DNA from: Ascarosepion bandense
Taxonomy: Eukaryota; Mollusca; Cephalopoda; Sepiida; Sepiidae
Assembly (NCBI GenBank): GCA_037127315.1
Contig: JBBBDQ010001156.1
Span: 2,080,001 to 2,144,000 of the forward strand
Direction: 5' to 3'
DNA length: 64,000 bases
Positions 42,183 through 53,364 of the stretch are shown piece after piece. Positions within the stretch are counted from its first letter, which is position 1, and each line of letters begins with the position of its first letter. The notes beneath the pieces were generated by a model, which ran no database searches, had not been told where the DNA came from, and worked only from the letters and a program-made list of their open reading frames with translations. The translations under genes and the position numbers were made by a program.

Positions 42183-42390
42183 GCACACAAACATATGCAT
42201 GCGTGGAAATATGTGTGTGTGGGTAATTCCAAACAAGTTTATATAATAAAATAAAGTATTTTACAGTAACACAAATTCAAACACTTTCATATCGTAATTT
42301 AACGCCTTTTAAGGAAAATTAATTAATGTCTTTTAACAAAAATATGGATTCTCGGAGGACAAATATCTGAAGTTTAATTTTATTTATTAA

Positions 42391-42468
<78 letters not shown>

Positions 42469-42515
42469 CGCGCCGCGCATGTGCGTGTGAGTTTGTGTGT
42501 ATGTGTGCGTGCGTG
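42391..42515. repeat. compound (TC)n(TA)n(TG)n microsatellite
   Basis: (tc)n at 42391-42414, (ta)n to 42435, then (tg)n to ~42467, followed by impure tg/cg-rich DNA to about 42515. Confidence 0.95.
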
Positions 42516-42896
42516 CGCGCAGGGCTGTGTGCATTTTAGGTACATACTTATATAATATATCATACTATATATCTTATATAGGTGCATACTTTTATAATAT
42601 ATACACATATGTCTGTGTGTGAGCGGGTGTGTGTTAAATGAGAATATTTGCTAAAAAATAGCTTTTAATCTGCGATTTCCTAAGACTTTATGAAACGAAT
42701 TTATTATTAATTTTCTCCCTATATCTATGTTTTTGGGAAATACCAATTTTTTTTTCTTTTAAACTATCATGGAACATAAAACAATACTTACCGAAAAATA
42801 TATGATTATCAATATAAACCGTTTGATAATATTTTATATAATTCAAATCACACACACAATTTTGTACAGGAAAGCAGGAAAATTTTCGCAAATATT

Positions 42897-42898
<2 letters not shown>

Positions 42899-42949
<51 letters not shown>
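42899..42949. repeat. (CA)n(TA)n microsatellite
   Basis: (ac)n to 42929 then (at)n to 42949, abutting the palindrome of family E. Confidence 0.95.
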
Positions 42950-42955
42950 GCATCT

Positions 42956-43061
42956 AATGAGCCAGACGAACCTACCTAGGTTTCACCTAAACGGATCGTC
43001 AGAGTCAGCTTTCCTTGACGATCCGTTTACGTGAAACCTAGGTAGGTTCGTCTGGCTCATT
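42956..43061. repeat. 46-bp-arm palindrome at family E start
   Basis: Arms 42956-43001 and 43016-43061 (aatgagccagacgaaccta, cctaggtttcac, then aaacggatcgtca) pair with about two mismatches around a 14-nt loop. The left arm is the family E start also present, without its partner, at 16135. Confidence 0.9.
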
Positions 43062-43244
43062 CGCTGCTATTTAGTTTGCTCTACTTTTGTATTGAGCGCT
43101 TTTTGTTAGACGATTATTCGTGTCAAGTTTTTTCTTTGGGTTTCGTGCTGATTTCGGTCCAAACCTAAGCTCTTTCTTCTTTTTACAACCATTTATTTTT
43201 CCCTTCATTCGCGGAAGGTTTTCGAGACAGGTATAATTATAATC

Positions 43245-43250
<6 letters not shown>
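43062..43250. repeat. family E repeat, second copy, left part
   Basis: Same word order as 16190-16390 (tattgagcgctttttg, ttttttctttggg, agctctttctt, ttcgcggaaggtttt), followed by a (TA)n tract as at 16390. Confidence 0.7.

Positions 43251-43289
<39 letters not shown>
43249..43289. repeat. (TA)n microsatellite
   Basis: About 20 uninterrupted units. Confidence 0.95.
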
Positions 43290-43319
43290 GTGTGTGTTTA
43301 ATATTTTCATATATGTTTT

Positions 43320-43525
43320 TTTTTTTCGTTGAAAAAACTGACAGGGAAAATTTTATTAGTTTTTATTTAATTGTTGCTTATTCGAACATGTTTCCTTTTG
43401 TGCTGATAAGGAATGTAAAAATGTTCCCTAATGATTTTCCAAGAGCTTTTAGATAATTATCTGGACATTCTCAAGGTTGCCATGTTTCTGGTGTTATTTT
43501 TTCCTCGGATTTTGAAATAGCGTGA
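43320..43525. repeat. family E repeat, second copy, right part
   Basis: Matches 16860-17040 in order (aggaatgtaaaaatgttcc, agagcttttag, gacattctcaaggttg, ttttttcctcggatttt). Unclassified. Confidence 0.6.
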
Positions 43526-44025
43526 ACATCTTTCAATCATCAAATCTATCAATACTCTATTTCCACTATTAAATAAAACAAGGTTGATGGTAGGAAAGAA
43601 TTGTTTGATATATAGTACCTCTCTAATAGCAAGGTGCTTTTGATATTTTGATTGAAATAGTATTCCTGAATTGTTGATCGAAGTAGTCCTTAATAGTTTT
43701 TGTAATTTACAGGTTAGTATTTTTTAAATTTTTATAGCAGTTTAGCTTTGTAAGTAGCATGTATAGTGTCTCCTCAAAGCGGTGGTAGTGTGTTTAATAT
43801 AGGTAACTGACATGTGACAAGAAACACAGTCTTGTACTAGACATTGAAATTCATAATCGCTAGTTTAGATTTGATTTACAAGAGACTATAAAAAAATTTC
43901 TTTCAGAGCTGATATCTACTACTCCACAACGCACACCCAAACAAAAATACCTTTCTCATAACGTTGGGATAAATATATCGGATGAAAATTAAATCTATTT
44001 ATTCTTTAGAAATCTGTACGTAAGT
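43526..44025. other. AT-rich unassigned sequence
   Basis: Nothing recognised apart from a short phrase near 43910-43930 (agctgatatctactactcca, acgcacacc) that may be a SINE-A head remnant. Confidence 0.35.
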
Positions 44026-44027
44026 GC

Positions 44028-44044
44028 GTGTGTGTATGTGTATG

Positions 44045-44140
<96 letters not shown>
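44028..44140. repeat. compound (TG)n(AG)n microsatellite
   Basis: (tg)n to 44086 then (ag)n to about 44138. Confidence 0.95.
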
Positions 44141-44141
<1 letters not shown>

Positions 44142-44261
44142 TTTCTACCCAAGCAAGAGAGTAAAGCTATTAATATGCAATTAGTATCAGGGTGCGGAAA
44201 AATTAGGAACAGAAACATTAATAATGAGCTGAAAGAGAAAAGAGTAATCAGGAGGACAGTA

Positions 44262-44455
44262 GACTGGAGTAGATAGACTAAACTATCGCCCGGTTCACAC
44301 TCCACCCACGTCTAATGAACAGGTGAAGAGGCTCATCCCTTGCTCCCTGTTTAGGATGTGGTTTCCGGTTTTCTCTTTTCTAATCTTTTCACTTTCACGT
44401 AGCCCCCTGCACATCAGTGGTGCTACCGCCTTGCTCGGGGTGATATGATTTAAAA
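44262..44455 (+). mobile_element. LINE-J 3' tail, single module
   Basis: gtagatagactaaactatcg, ttcacactccacccacg, one module, then the shared terminus (ccctgcacatcagtggtg, ttgctcggggtgatatgatt) and a short A-rich end. It lies tail-to-tail with the minus-strand LINE-J relic that starts at 44462. Confidence 0.85.
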
Positions 44456-44461
44456 AGAAAA

Positions 44462-45930
44462 GAAGTAGATAGCGATTAACAGTGCATTCAAATTTCCGCC
44501 GATTAAAGTTGACTGGAAAGCATGGAGTTGGAAGGGAGTTACGCAAGCTAGATATGTGAGAAAAAGCAGAGCACAGAACTCAATCTATCCATCTCTACTG
44601 TAAGATGATAAGATCTCGAGACCAATCTGGTCTGTTAAGTGCCATACGTGATACGCGCTTGGGCGATCATATCTCGAAAGAGACATGATTGACTGGGCAG
44701 AACATTTTCCGGTAGTATATTGCCATTATTTTCTACTAGTAGACTGGTTGCTGACCAAGGCTATAGAACCCAATATGTCTTGTTATTTATCCCATAACTG
44801 GAGGGAAGAGACGGATTATTACCTTTTCCAAGGGTATTTGTGCGTAAGTGAATGCAATGAATTGAAGTGAGATTCGAACTCGACTCCCTGATTTTTTGTT
44901 CTGAGTCGATATCAACTGCACCAGAAAACCTAGTACTGCGCTTAAATCCATAAAGTCTAGGTACCATAAAGAAACATCATCCAGACAATTAGCATGAAAA
45001 TATTTATAAAATATAGGCACAAAAATGAAATCTTACGGCGGTGGGTAAGTGACTTATGCCGAGCCGCCAGATCAGAACCAATAATATTACTGATTCTTCC
45101 TTGGATATTATCATGGAGCTCAAGATAAATAGCAGGGACACCAGACCATATGTGACAGCAATATTTTAAGCATGGTCGAACGGTGGACATGGATACGTAA
45201 GATAGATTCTGGAAAGAAAAATTGTTTAACACGACCCAATGAACCGAATTTCTTAGCAGCCGATGTTGTAATGGATTCTACTTCACGTCAGCTGAGAATG
45301 CTATCCCGAGATGTCGAAATGGGTCACTTTCCTGGAGGTTAGTATCAGTCTTGCTGATGGAAGACAGCGAAATGTCTCTTAAATTATTAATGAAGATACG
45401 TTTAGTTTTGGAGGTGTTAAAATTGACAAGCTATCTTTTGAACCAGTTAACTACAGTCTTGACACCGGCTGCCATTTTAACCTTGTCGGACTGATCAGCC
45501 TTACTATAGAGGCAGAAGCAAATGGTTGTGTCGTAAGCGTAAATGCCAAATTGAGAGCTGATGTCATCGGTATGACCGTTAATTATAATTAAAAGCGGCG
45601 TAGGACCAATGATGGGGCCCTGAGGGACACACACGTTAGGATGAAATTATCTAGACAAGTGGCCGTTCAGGATGATTTTTCTTTCACAATTTGATAAGAA
45701 AGACTGGATCAGCTCAAAAATACGCCCGCAGATACCATAACTTTTCAACTTGTACAGAAGATCTGTATATCAGACCTTGTCAAGGCTTTCGACATGTTTA
45801 ATGTTACTGCCCGTGTGTCACCGTTTTTATCGTCATTTTATCAGCAGTTGGCCTGAAGAAATGAAAACCGTATTGCTTGCCTGAGAGAAGGCACTGCGAT
45901 GAGAGACAAGGAACCAATTCAGCATTGATT
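44462..45930 (-). pseudogene. LINE-J (Jockey/CR1-like) RT relic, SINE-interrupted
   Basis: Longest LINE-J copy here. Minus strand, right to left: residues DLLYKLKSYGICGRIFELI and SFLSNCERKIILNGHL (RT palm region, ~45780-45650), VPQGPIIGPTPLLIIINGH (the PQG motif), then FGIYAYDTTICFC at ~45540. There the catalytic YADD is YAYD, so one Asp is lost. Next are AAGVKTVVNWFKR and, after broken sequence, STVRPCLKYCCHIWSGVPAI and RRKISFLCLYF (~45200-45010). The ORF end (RNSLPTPCFPVNFNRRKFEC) lies at 44546-44470, separated by the SINE-A at 44634-44925. Stops and frameshifts occur throughout. Assignment to a Jockey/CR1-like clade is from motif order only. Confidence 0.88.
44634..44925 (-). mobile_element. 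SINE-A inserted in LINE-J relic
   Basis: Reverse-oriented copy from gttaagtgccatacgtgat to the tRNA-like head (reverse B box gattcgaactcg near 44870, A-box region atatcaactgcacc at ~44920). LINE-J sequence continues on both sides, so this insertion is younger than the LINE. Confidence 0.85.
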
Positions 45931-46685
45931 AGATACTCTAAAACACCAATTCCCAAACTGGGAGAACTTTTACCCTGAGGGAGAAATTTGAAGTACCAGG
46001 GGGAAAATAATTACACTACCTACTAAATAAAAAAACTTCGCGCTTGCCAAAACTAACCCTGATATTGATACACTGGTGCACAAGAAGCAGCATCACCCTT
46101 CTCACTAATTTAATTCTGAAGTAGAAGAGCAAACAAAAGTTATTTTATTTGTTACTAACCGCTCTCTATGGCTATGCTTAGTTGTTACTAACTGCTCTCT
46201 ATCCACTTTACTCTGTAACTATAAGTTTATCAGTATATTTGTACATTTGAAAAAAATAGTAAATAATCTGAGTGTGTTTTAACTGCTCTTTCTCTTATAT
46301 GAAGTGGGTGTTGGGGGAAATGAGAAAAAATGTTTGGGAATAACTTCTCTAGAAGAGGTAGAAGGATGAAAGATCGATAGGTCAGATTGTTACCAGGGTT
46401 CATAAAAACTAGAACAACTGATGAAGACTTCCAGCAGACAAGAAAAGCAGAAGGTTGCGCAGGTTTTTGTATGTGCATTTTCGTGTGTAACAAATAATGA
46501 AAAAGGCAGCTTAGAATAATAAACAAAATTCTCCCGCACAAAATGAATCCACTTGAAAATGAAGTACACAGCGTGAATGTCAACTGAAGGGCAAAATTTC
46601 TTTTAAAGCAATTCGACATATAAAGCAATTGTAAAAAACTTCGGATAACGTAGAAAAAATATAGAGGAGTAGATGTGTAGGGATT
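45931..46685. other. unassigned, contains a 132-residue frame
   Basis: A minus-strand frame at 46628-46230 is open for 132 residues (e.g. FALQLTFTLCTSFSSGFIL) but shows no motif I recognise and no supporting context. I would not call it a gene. Confidence 0.4.
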
Positions 46686-46689
46686 ATTT

Positions 46690-47080
46690 TTTATTTTTTA
46701 TTTTTTTTTAATCATATCACCCCGAGCAAGGCGGTAACGCCACTGATGTGCAGGGGGCTACGTAAGAGTGAAAAGATTGGGAAAGAGAAAGCCGGAAACC
46801 ACATCCTAAACAGGGAACAAGGGATGAATCTCTTCACCTGTTCAATAGACGTGGGAGGAGTGTGAACCGGGCAATAGTTTAGTCTATCTACTTCAATCGA
46901 AAAAAAGAAACAAAAAGAAAAAAAAGAAAAGAATGAATAGGTTGGAAGAGAGAAAGCCGGAAACCACATCCTAAACAGGGAACAACGGATGAGCCTCTTC
47001 ACCTGTTCAATAGAAGGGGGTGGAGTGTAAACCGGCCGGTAGTTTAGTCTATCTACTCCAATTGAAAAAAAAAAAGAATT
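46690..47080 (-). mobile_element. LINE-J 3' tail, two modules
   Basis: Reversed terminus (atcatatcaccccgagcaag) after a T-rich run at 46690-46710, then two tandem modules (catcctaaacagggaac at ~46803 and ~46968) and the adjoining agtttagtctatctac and poly-purine linkers. No ORF part is attached. Confidence 0.85.
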
Positions 47081-47734
47081 AAAATCAACTCTCTTCTTCA
47101 CTTTTCTAAAAGATTTACAACGACGTGTGAAATCCTTGTTTTTCCAAAATAGAAAAATGTTGACCATGTGCTTGAAACCGATTACGCAAATAGGTGTTAA
47201 AATCATTTTTGTCCAATGGGAGCGAGTTGCAAAACTTGAGGACTTAGCGATCCAGTGCTAAATTTAGTCAGATAGAAACCGCGAGACCAAACATCTAAAA
47301 TGTAACTTCAACTTCAAGCGACTCGGGCATTGTTCTCTTTCTCTTTCTCCTTATCTCTTTCAACAATTACTACATATTGTAGTTTACAATTTACATATTG
47401 ATACACTTAACTTTCTCATTGAACATTGATTTCTACGAATTCTTGTTATTCCTCCTTTTTAATAAATTTATATTTTAAAATACAACATGTTTATTTTATT
47501 CTACATTATTCCACACATCCCATCCTGCCGGCAACCAACCTTCTGATAAGGATGAAAAACTTCTGATGATAATTCTGGATAAAACTTGTAAGCTCTAGGC
47601 AGTTAAGTAAAACACAAGGCCAAAGCAATAAATATTATCCATCTCCCTACGTTACAGCTGAAGTGCCTGGAAAAAGAGAGCACAGAATCATTTCACCAAT
47701 ACTAAATGTGCGAAAAGCATAGCCCTTTTTAAAA
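47081..47734. other. unassigned sequence
   Basis: No named element was recognised. Confidence 0.4.
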
Positions 47735-47806
47735 ACGCTACAAGAAGATTTCGTTTGAAACAATGAAAAGAGTACTGGACTGCTATGTAATGTCACAAAG
47801 GTAAAA
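47735..47806 (+). pseudogene. short RTE LINE fragment
   Basis: Encodes RRFRLKQ-like then MKRVLDCYVMS, matching the K(K)RVLDCY segment of the RTE C-terminal region seen at 36190 and 60815. It abuts the 36-bp array. Confidence 0.55.
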
Positions 47807-47808
47807 GA

Positions 47809-48715
47809 GAACAATCAATCATAAATAATGAGTTAAAATACTTTAAACAATCAATCATAAATAATGAGTTAAAATATTTTAAACAATCAATCATAAATAA
47901 TGAGTTAAAATATTTTAAACAATCAATCATAAATAATGAGTTAAAATATTTTAAACAATCAATCATAAATAATGAGTTAAAATATTTTAAACAATCAATC
48001 ATAAATAATGAGTTAAAATACTTTAAACAATCAATCATAAATAATGAGTTAAAATATTTTAAACAATCAATCATAAATAATGAGTTAAAATATTTTAAAC
48101 AATCAATCATAAATAATGAGTTAAAATATTTTAAACAATCAATCATAAATAATGAGTTAAAATACTTTAAACAATCAATCATAAATAATGAGTTAAAATA
48201 TTTTAAACAATCAATCATAAATAATGAGTTAAAATATTTTAAACAATCAATCATAAATAATGAGTTAAAATACTTTAAATAATCTATCATAAATACAGAG
48301 TTAAAATACTTTAAACAATCAATCATAGATAATGAGTTAAAATACTTTAAACAATCAATCATAAATAATGAGTTAAAATACTTTAAATAATCTATCATAA
48401 ATACAGAGTTAAAATACCCTTAACAATCAATCATAAATAATGAGTTAAAATAGCCTAAACAATCGATAATAAATAATGAGTTAAAATACCCTCAACAATC
48501 AATCATAAATAAGGAGTTAAAATACCATAAAAAATCACTCATAAATAATGAGTTTAAATACACTTAATAATCAATCATAAATAATAAGTTAAAAACCCTA
48601 AACAATCAATCATAAATAACGATTTAAAATACTCTAAACAATTAATGATAAATAATGAGTTGAAAAATACCCTAATCAAACAGTGATAAATAATGAGTAA
48701 AGATTCGATAGTTAA
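47809..48715. repeat. 36-bp tandem array, ~25 units
   Basis: The unit aaacaatcaatcataaat, aatgagttaaaatatttt repeats every 36 bases. The first ~14 units are near identical; those after ~48280 diverge. 36 is a multiple of three, so a minus-strand frame stays open for 201 residues as a 12-residue repeat (MIDCLKYFNSLF). I regard this as a by-product of the array, not a gene. Confidence 0.95.
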
Positions 48716-49028
48716 CAAATAACACCATACAATATCTGCAAATAATCGCATTCTGACGAACAACTATATCTGGCCTACAGTTATGTAGAATATTTTGAAA
48801 TTTTACGAGTGTCGCCTAACCACTACCGTTAGGATAATAAAATAATTAGCAAATATTTGACCTTGCTACGAGTAAGGCACCACTAACCTCCTCTGTATGA
48901 ATAGTTAAGCCACCATACAGCAGACATAGCCTGAATATTGCGTTCAAGTATGAAGAAAAAACCTTAGTGTCAACTTCAATATTTCATAAGCGTTATCATT
49001 AATATTAACATCTTCTAATCATAAACAT
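48716..49028. other. unassigned sequence
   Basis: No gene or named element. Confidence 0.4.
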
Positions 49029-49430
49029 CAGTCAGTCAGTTAAGGGCCACACGTGATACACGCTTGGGTGATCATGTCTCTTTCGATCCATGACTGACAA
49101 GGGAAAAGAATTTCCTGCATTCTGTTGAGTGCCATACTTGATACATGCTTCTGTGATCATGTCTGGAAAGGGACATAACTGACTGGGCAGAGGATTATCC
49201 CGCAGTAGATTGCCATTACTATCTGCGTAGATTGGTTGCCAGCCAAGGCTATAGAACCCAACCTGTCCTTTTATTTAACCTATAACTGGAGGGAAGTTAT
49301 GGATTAATACCTTTTCGAAGGGTATTTTCATGTAAGTGTATGCAAAGGAATTCAATGGAAATTCGAACTCGGCTCCCCGGTTTGTGGTTCCGAGCCGATA
49401 TCAGCTACACCGCAACACACATTAGGGTAC
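49029..49430 (-). mobile_element. SINE-A, with a duplicated 3' part
   Basis: The 3' end appears twice: cagtcagtcagttaagg at 49029 and gttgagtgccatacttg at 49134. One full body follows to the head (reverse A-box region gatatcagctacaccgcaac at ~49415). The partial extra 3' end suggests either insertion of one copy into another or local duplication. Confidence 0.82.
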
Positions 49431-49611
49431 CATTTCTTTCTGTGGTAAACTGGTTGCCAACCAGAATTATAGAACATAATCTGTCCTGCTAATCAACAGT
49501 GAGAAAAAAATGGAATAATACCTTTCCAAATGTTATTTGCGCGTAGGCTAATGCAACGAATTCAATTAGATTCGAACTCGTCCCTCCGATTTCTCATTCC
49601 GAACCTATGTC
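49431..49611 (-). mobile_element. SINE-A, partial copy
   Basis: Begins in the middle of the element (tctttctgtggtaaactggtt) and runs to a degraded head (gattcgaactcgtccctccg, ccgaacctatgtccatt). The 3' third is missing. Confidence 0.8.
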
Positions 49612-49846
49612 CATTATATATATATATATATTGTCATCCGCAGACAGATCTGTTTCGCCGTATCACAGCTCATCAGTACGGTTAAATTCCGATTGCTTTT
49701 ACCCAGAACTGAAACCCGACCGAATTTACGTCAGTCGGTGATTGAGCTATGGACGCTCGGTAGAGTGAGGTAGGCTTTTTAGCGCATCATGTATTATACG
49801 TCAGTAGTTAGGGTGCTCTAATTCATTACTGAATGAGCGATAGGCT
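49612..49846 (-). mobile_element. SINE-B, nearly complete
   Basis: (TA)n tail at 49615-49630, reversed 3' body (tcatccgcagacagatctgt, atcagtacggtta), B box (acccagaactgaaacccgac) and A-box area (gattgagctatggacg), then the leader (tagcgcatcatgtattatac, agggtgctctaattcattac) to 49846. A further (TA)n lies at 49851-49877. Confidence 0.87.
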
Positions 49847-49847
49847 G

Positions 49848-49879
<32 letters not shown>

Positions 49880-51194
49880 CACCAATCATCTTAGTGATAA
49901 ACTTTATATATATATGTGTGTGTTTTTTCTATTTTTTAGTGGCTACTGATATTCGAGTAGATGTTCGTCTTATTTATTAAGCAATATGATTATTTTTGTT
50001 TTGATTTTATGCACAAGCATCCTTTTTACCTGTAGTTGTGACACGTTCTCTGTCATTTGCTAGTTATAAAGCCCTGAATCCATTGTTGTCAGGGTACCTT
50101 TATATGCATAACATAAGTTTCCGCCGAAATTGTCTATAAACATCACGAGCTTACAAAGACTAGGTGGGGCGAATAAAACTCATAATGAATTTGGTCCACT
50201 ATGAATAGACGACTGGTAATATCTACCATTTCATGAAGGTTGCAGAGGCAGTGGTAGCCTTCGCAATTATAGTAGTAGTAGGAGGAGGAGCAGTTTTTAT
50301 CGTTATAGTCGGGTGGGAGTGATCAGCGTTGGTTACGGGCTGCCGTGGATACAGACTCAGTACTTGTAGTAGTAGCAGTGTCAGCAATGATTAGGAGTGA
50401 TGATTCTGAGAGTATTGAAGGTAGCGGTAGTGAGATTTCTCATCACGCTTCGTTAAACAAGTGATAGGGGTTCGAACAGGCTGCAGGTACTGGTTATTGT
50501 AGCCGAGATAAGATTAAGAGTATTAAAGAACAAAAACAAAAACAAAAACAGTGGTAGATAAAGTGATATTCAGTGGTGATTGTGTATTTCGAAAAAATGG
50601 GGAGGGCATTTTTTAGAGGCTGAAATTTTTTTTAGGAGGAGCGGGGCAAACTAAAGTCTTCATTTTCGTTTTACCCCACTATCGTATACACAACTTAGGA
50701 ATGAGTTTGCATATAAGTATTTTATTTCACTAAATTAAACGGAATAATTTTCATTCATAGTCGTGAAGTTTTAATTTATTATTGTCCTCTTTTTCATTCT
50801 CAAGCTGTTGGTACACAAGGGAGGTTAATTTCAAAACAAAATCAAAGGGTGAATATTAATGTCAATACTAGCAGAACAATGTGATTTGTCTGCTCTGATT
50901 TTTTTTTATACATTATTTCTAATTCACGTCTTCCTTGAGATATGAAAATATGATTATTAAATCTCTTTCCCACCTTAACAGCATGAATGCTTCTGTCTAT
51001 CTGATTGTTTTATTTTGTTTTTGTTTTCCAAACTGGTCTCTATGCGTCCTTAAAAAGCTAAATGGAAAAGAAAAGGCAGAGGGAAAAGTGCTGATGTCTG
51101 TGAGGCTTAACGACCTATCAATCCTTATGGGATCATTTTAAGATCATAACCAGTGATTTTTGGGTAAGGTTATTTTAGTTTCACAACGTTTTTC
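49880..51194. other. unassigned sequence
   Basis: No reliable gene. 50265-50500 is rich in gtagtagtagg and gagg words. A 68-residue frame at 50935-51141 has no recognised motif. Confidence 0.4.
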
Positions 51195-51531
51195 TTTTCA
51201 CGATTCATTGGGATTTGTTTTTAAGAGCAGGGTCCCCAAGTCCTACCCTTGTTATTTAACCCATAACTGGAGGGAATGGACGGATTAATACCTTTCCCAA
51301 GGGTACCAGTGCTTAAGTGAATGCAGGGTATTCAACAGGAATTCGAACTCGGCTCACCGATTTCTCTTTCCGAGCCGATATCCACTGCACCACAACGCAC
51401 ATCCGTCACTATACGCTCACAGCAACTGGTATTCGCAAGCGGTTACCCATCTAAGTACTGACCAGGCTCAACGTTGCTTAACTTCGGTGATCGAGCGAGA
51501 ACCGGTGTATTCAACGTGATAGGCCGTAAGC
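51195..51531 (-). mobile_element. composite 5S-tRNA SINE, single 5S head
   Basis: The minus strand reads 5S head (51531-51414), linker, tRNA-like module starting ggatgtgcgttgtggtgcag (~51403), B box gttcgaattcc (~51340), SINE-A-like body and a private tail (agggtaggacttggggac, ctgctcttaaaaacaaatcc) to ~51195. Same module order as 39850-40657 but with only one 5S unit and no 65-bp duplication, so this is likely closer to the basic form of the family. Confidence 0.88.
51414..51531 (-). rRNA. 5S rRNA-like head of composite SINE
   Basis: 118 nt. One base is lost near the 5' end relative to the other heads (gataggcc instead of gatatggcc on the + strand). The A-box-like and C-box-like stretches are kept. 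Not considered a functional ribosomal gene. Confidence 0.8.
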
Positions 51532-51721
51532 CCAAAAGTGCTGAAGAACAAATCTTATCAAAAGTGGGGACAATAGAAGGGCTAGCTAAAATTCGGTGAG
51601 GGGTAGTTCTTCTGCTCCTCTCCATAGAATCGTCATTTGTGATATTCATTTTGGATGACTTAGTCCTTCATATGGTTGGCTTTAATATCAAAATTTAATT
51701 TTCTTTGAAGCTGAGAAATAA

Positions 51722-51723
<2 letters not shown>

Positions 51724-51761
<38 letters not shown>

Positions 51762-51813
51762 TTAGTAATCCACATACAAGCCTGTTTCGCTCTATCACAG
51801 TTCATCAGTGCGG

Positions 51814-51881
<68 letters not shown>
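51724..51881. repeat. (TA)n - SINE-B fragment - (TA)n(TG)n
   Basis: (ta)n at 51724-51758, then a short reversed SINE-B piece (gtaatccacatacaagcctg, tttcgctctatcacag) to 51812, then (ta)n and (tg)n to 51879. Confidence 0.88.
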
Positions 51882-51883
<2 letters not shown>

Positions 51884-52195
51884 CTTTTTTCACAATTGAA
51901 TACATGGTAGATGATACTCAGGTTTTGGGCATGTAAATGTTTGTTTAGACGTAATTCCTAGAGGCGGCTTATTTTGGTTTGTCTAACGACATATCAACTC
52001 CTTATGGGTCATTTAATGACGAAATTTAATTTTCTTGGGAGCATTAGTAATTTTCTCAACAAAATGTACTGCTGTTTATTTTTCCTGTTTATTTTTTTAA
52101 TGTTGCTGGTAAAATTTAATTTTTTACAAACATGAATTGCTATAATTTATTGTTTTTATTGCTGATAATATATTTTTTAATCTGAAAATGCTGGT
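51882..52195. other. AT-rich unassigned sequence
   Basis: Contains one copy of a dispersed phrase (acgacatatcaactcctta, tgggtcatttaatga near 51986-52020) that recurs near 53228 and, more diverged, 39700. Confidence 0.4.
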
Positions 52196-52430
52196 ATTTT
52201 CACTATAAAAATGTATTTTCATATTTTCATATTTTCATAGTCCAGTTTGGGTGTTTGCTATTTACCCCTAGCTGGGACCCTAACGGATGCTATATCTCCG
52301 GGTCAGGGTGGACCTGGGAACGCTCCTGAGAACCTCCCAATCAATTGATCAAAGAGCTTGCTTCCGAATATGGTTAATCGTCATAACCAGGATGCCTCCA
52401 CACGTTAACATACACACACGCACACAAATA
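52196..52430. other. GC-richer unclassified block
   Basis: A block with cccctagctgggaccctaac, atatctccgggtcagggtgg and accaggatgcctccacacg stands out from its AT-rich surroundings. No frame, no pol III boxes and no repeat partner inside the window. Possibly an unrecognised repeat. Confidence 0.35.
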
Positions 52431-52848
52431 TACTAAATCTGTATGTCACTTTTCTATGTGCATTTTTTTTCAGGACGTGGGTGATCATAGCAAGCCACAA
52501 CTTCCAGTTTCCTTTTTTTTATTCTAAGTAATTTTTTACTCTTTACTATGCCTCTTGCTCTTTGTTTTGGTATCTATTCAAACAAAATAAACAAATGGTT
52601 TTACTGCCACTTTTTCACTTTTTCAACTCAATTAAGTATCCCCTGTGAGTGTTATATATTCTAGGACTTCTTTCTATATTAAATAATCACAAAACAATTA
52701 CTTTTTATTTCTGATTGCAATAAGTTTCCTTGGTGTCACTCATTATCATAAGGCTTTGTCTTTGCTCACGAGTTTTGTGCATGTTAACATTCGACCGCAG
52801 AATAGCATCTCTCTTACTTCAATTCTTATTCTCATCTTTGAAAAATTG

Positions 52849-53165
52849 TTTCTCATTCTCATCCATATCAAAGGTTAGATCATAAATAGTAGTTCAACGT
52901 TCTTTGGTTCTAACTTACTTTTTATATCCTGCATCTGCAATATACAGACAGTTAAATTTCTGTACATACTGGAGTTTGACCTCCCTAATATGTCTTCAAA
53001 TTTCTGTGTCATATTTTCCGACGTTTGTATTTGCACTACACAGACAGTTACATTTTTGTATCTCTTCAAGTCTGACATCCTAAATACTACTTCGAATCTT
53101 TGTGTCACTTTTTTTTTACGTCTGTTATTGCATTACACAAATAACTAAATGTATGATTTCGGCGT
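52849..53165. repeat. 96-bp tandem repeat, three diverged units
   Basis: Markers acagacagtta at 52944 and 53040 and acacaaataacta at ~53135 recur at 96-bp spacing, together with tttgtgtcat/c and tctgac words. Diverged units, no open frame of interest. Confidence 0.7.
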
Positions 53166-53364
53166 TCCTAATTGGTTTTTCAGGTCTGGGTCATATTTTT
53201 CGACGTTGGTTAGCTGGTTTTGTTTAGCGACATATCAATACCTCTATGGGTCATTTAATGCTGAAATCTGAATATGTTTGCGTAAGTTTATGCTTTCAAC
53301 AACAGATATTTTTAGTATAATTTTATATTTTCAGGATAAAGATGTTTTATGGATATATAGTTTT
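53166..53364. other. unassigned sequence
   Basis: Contains another copy of the gacatatcaatac / gggtcatttaatgctg phrase near 53229. No gene was seen. Confidence 0.4.

Noticed and set aside
42319..42608. Thr/His-rich open frames
   Set aside because: Translations of (TG)n/(CA)n and (TA)n microsatellites.
46230..46628. 132-residue minus-strand gene
   Set aside because: Open but without any recognisable domain, start context or neighbouring support.
47809..48398. 201-residue protein with a MIDCLKYFNSLF repeat
   Set aside because: It arises because the 36-bp unit is a multiple of three; no context, no conservation signal and AT-rich minisatellite composition.
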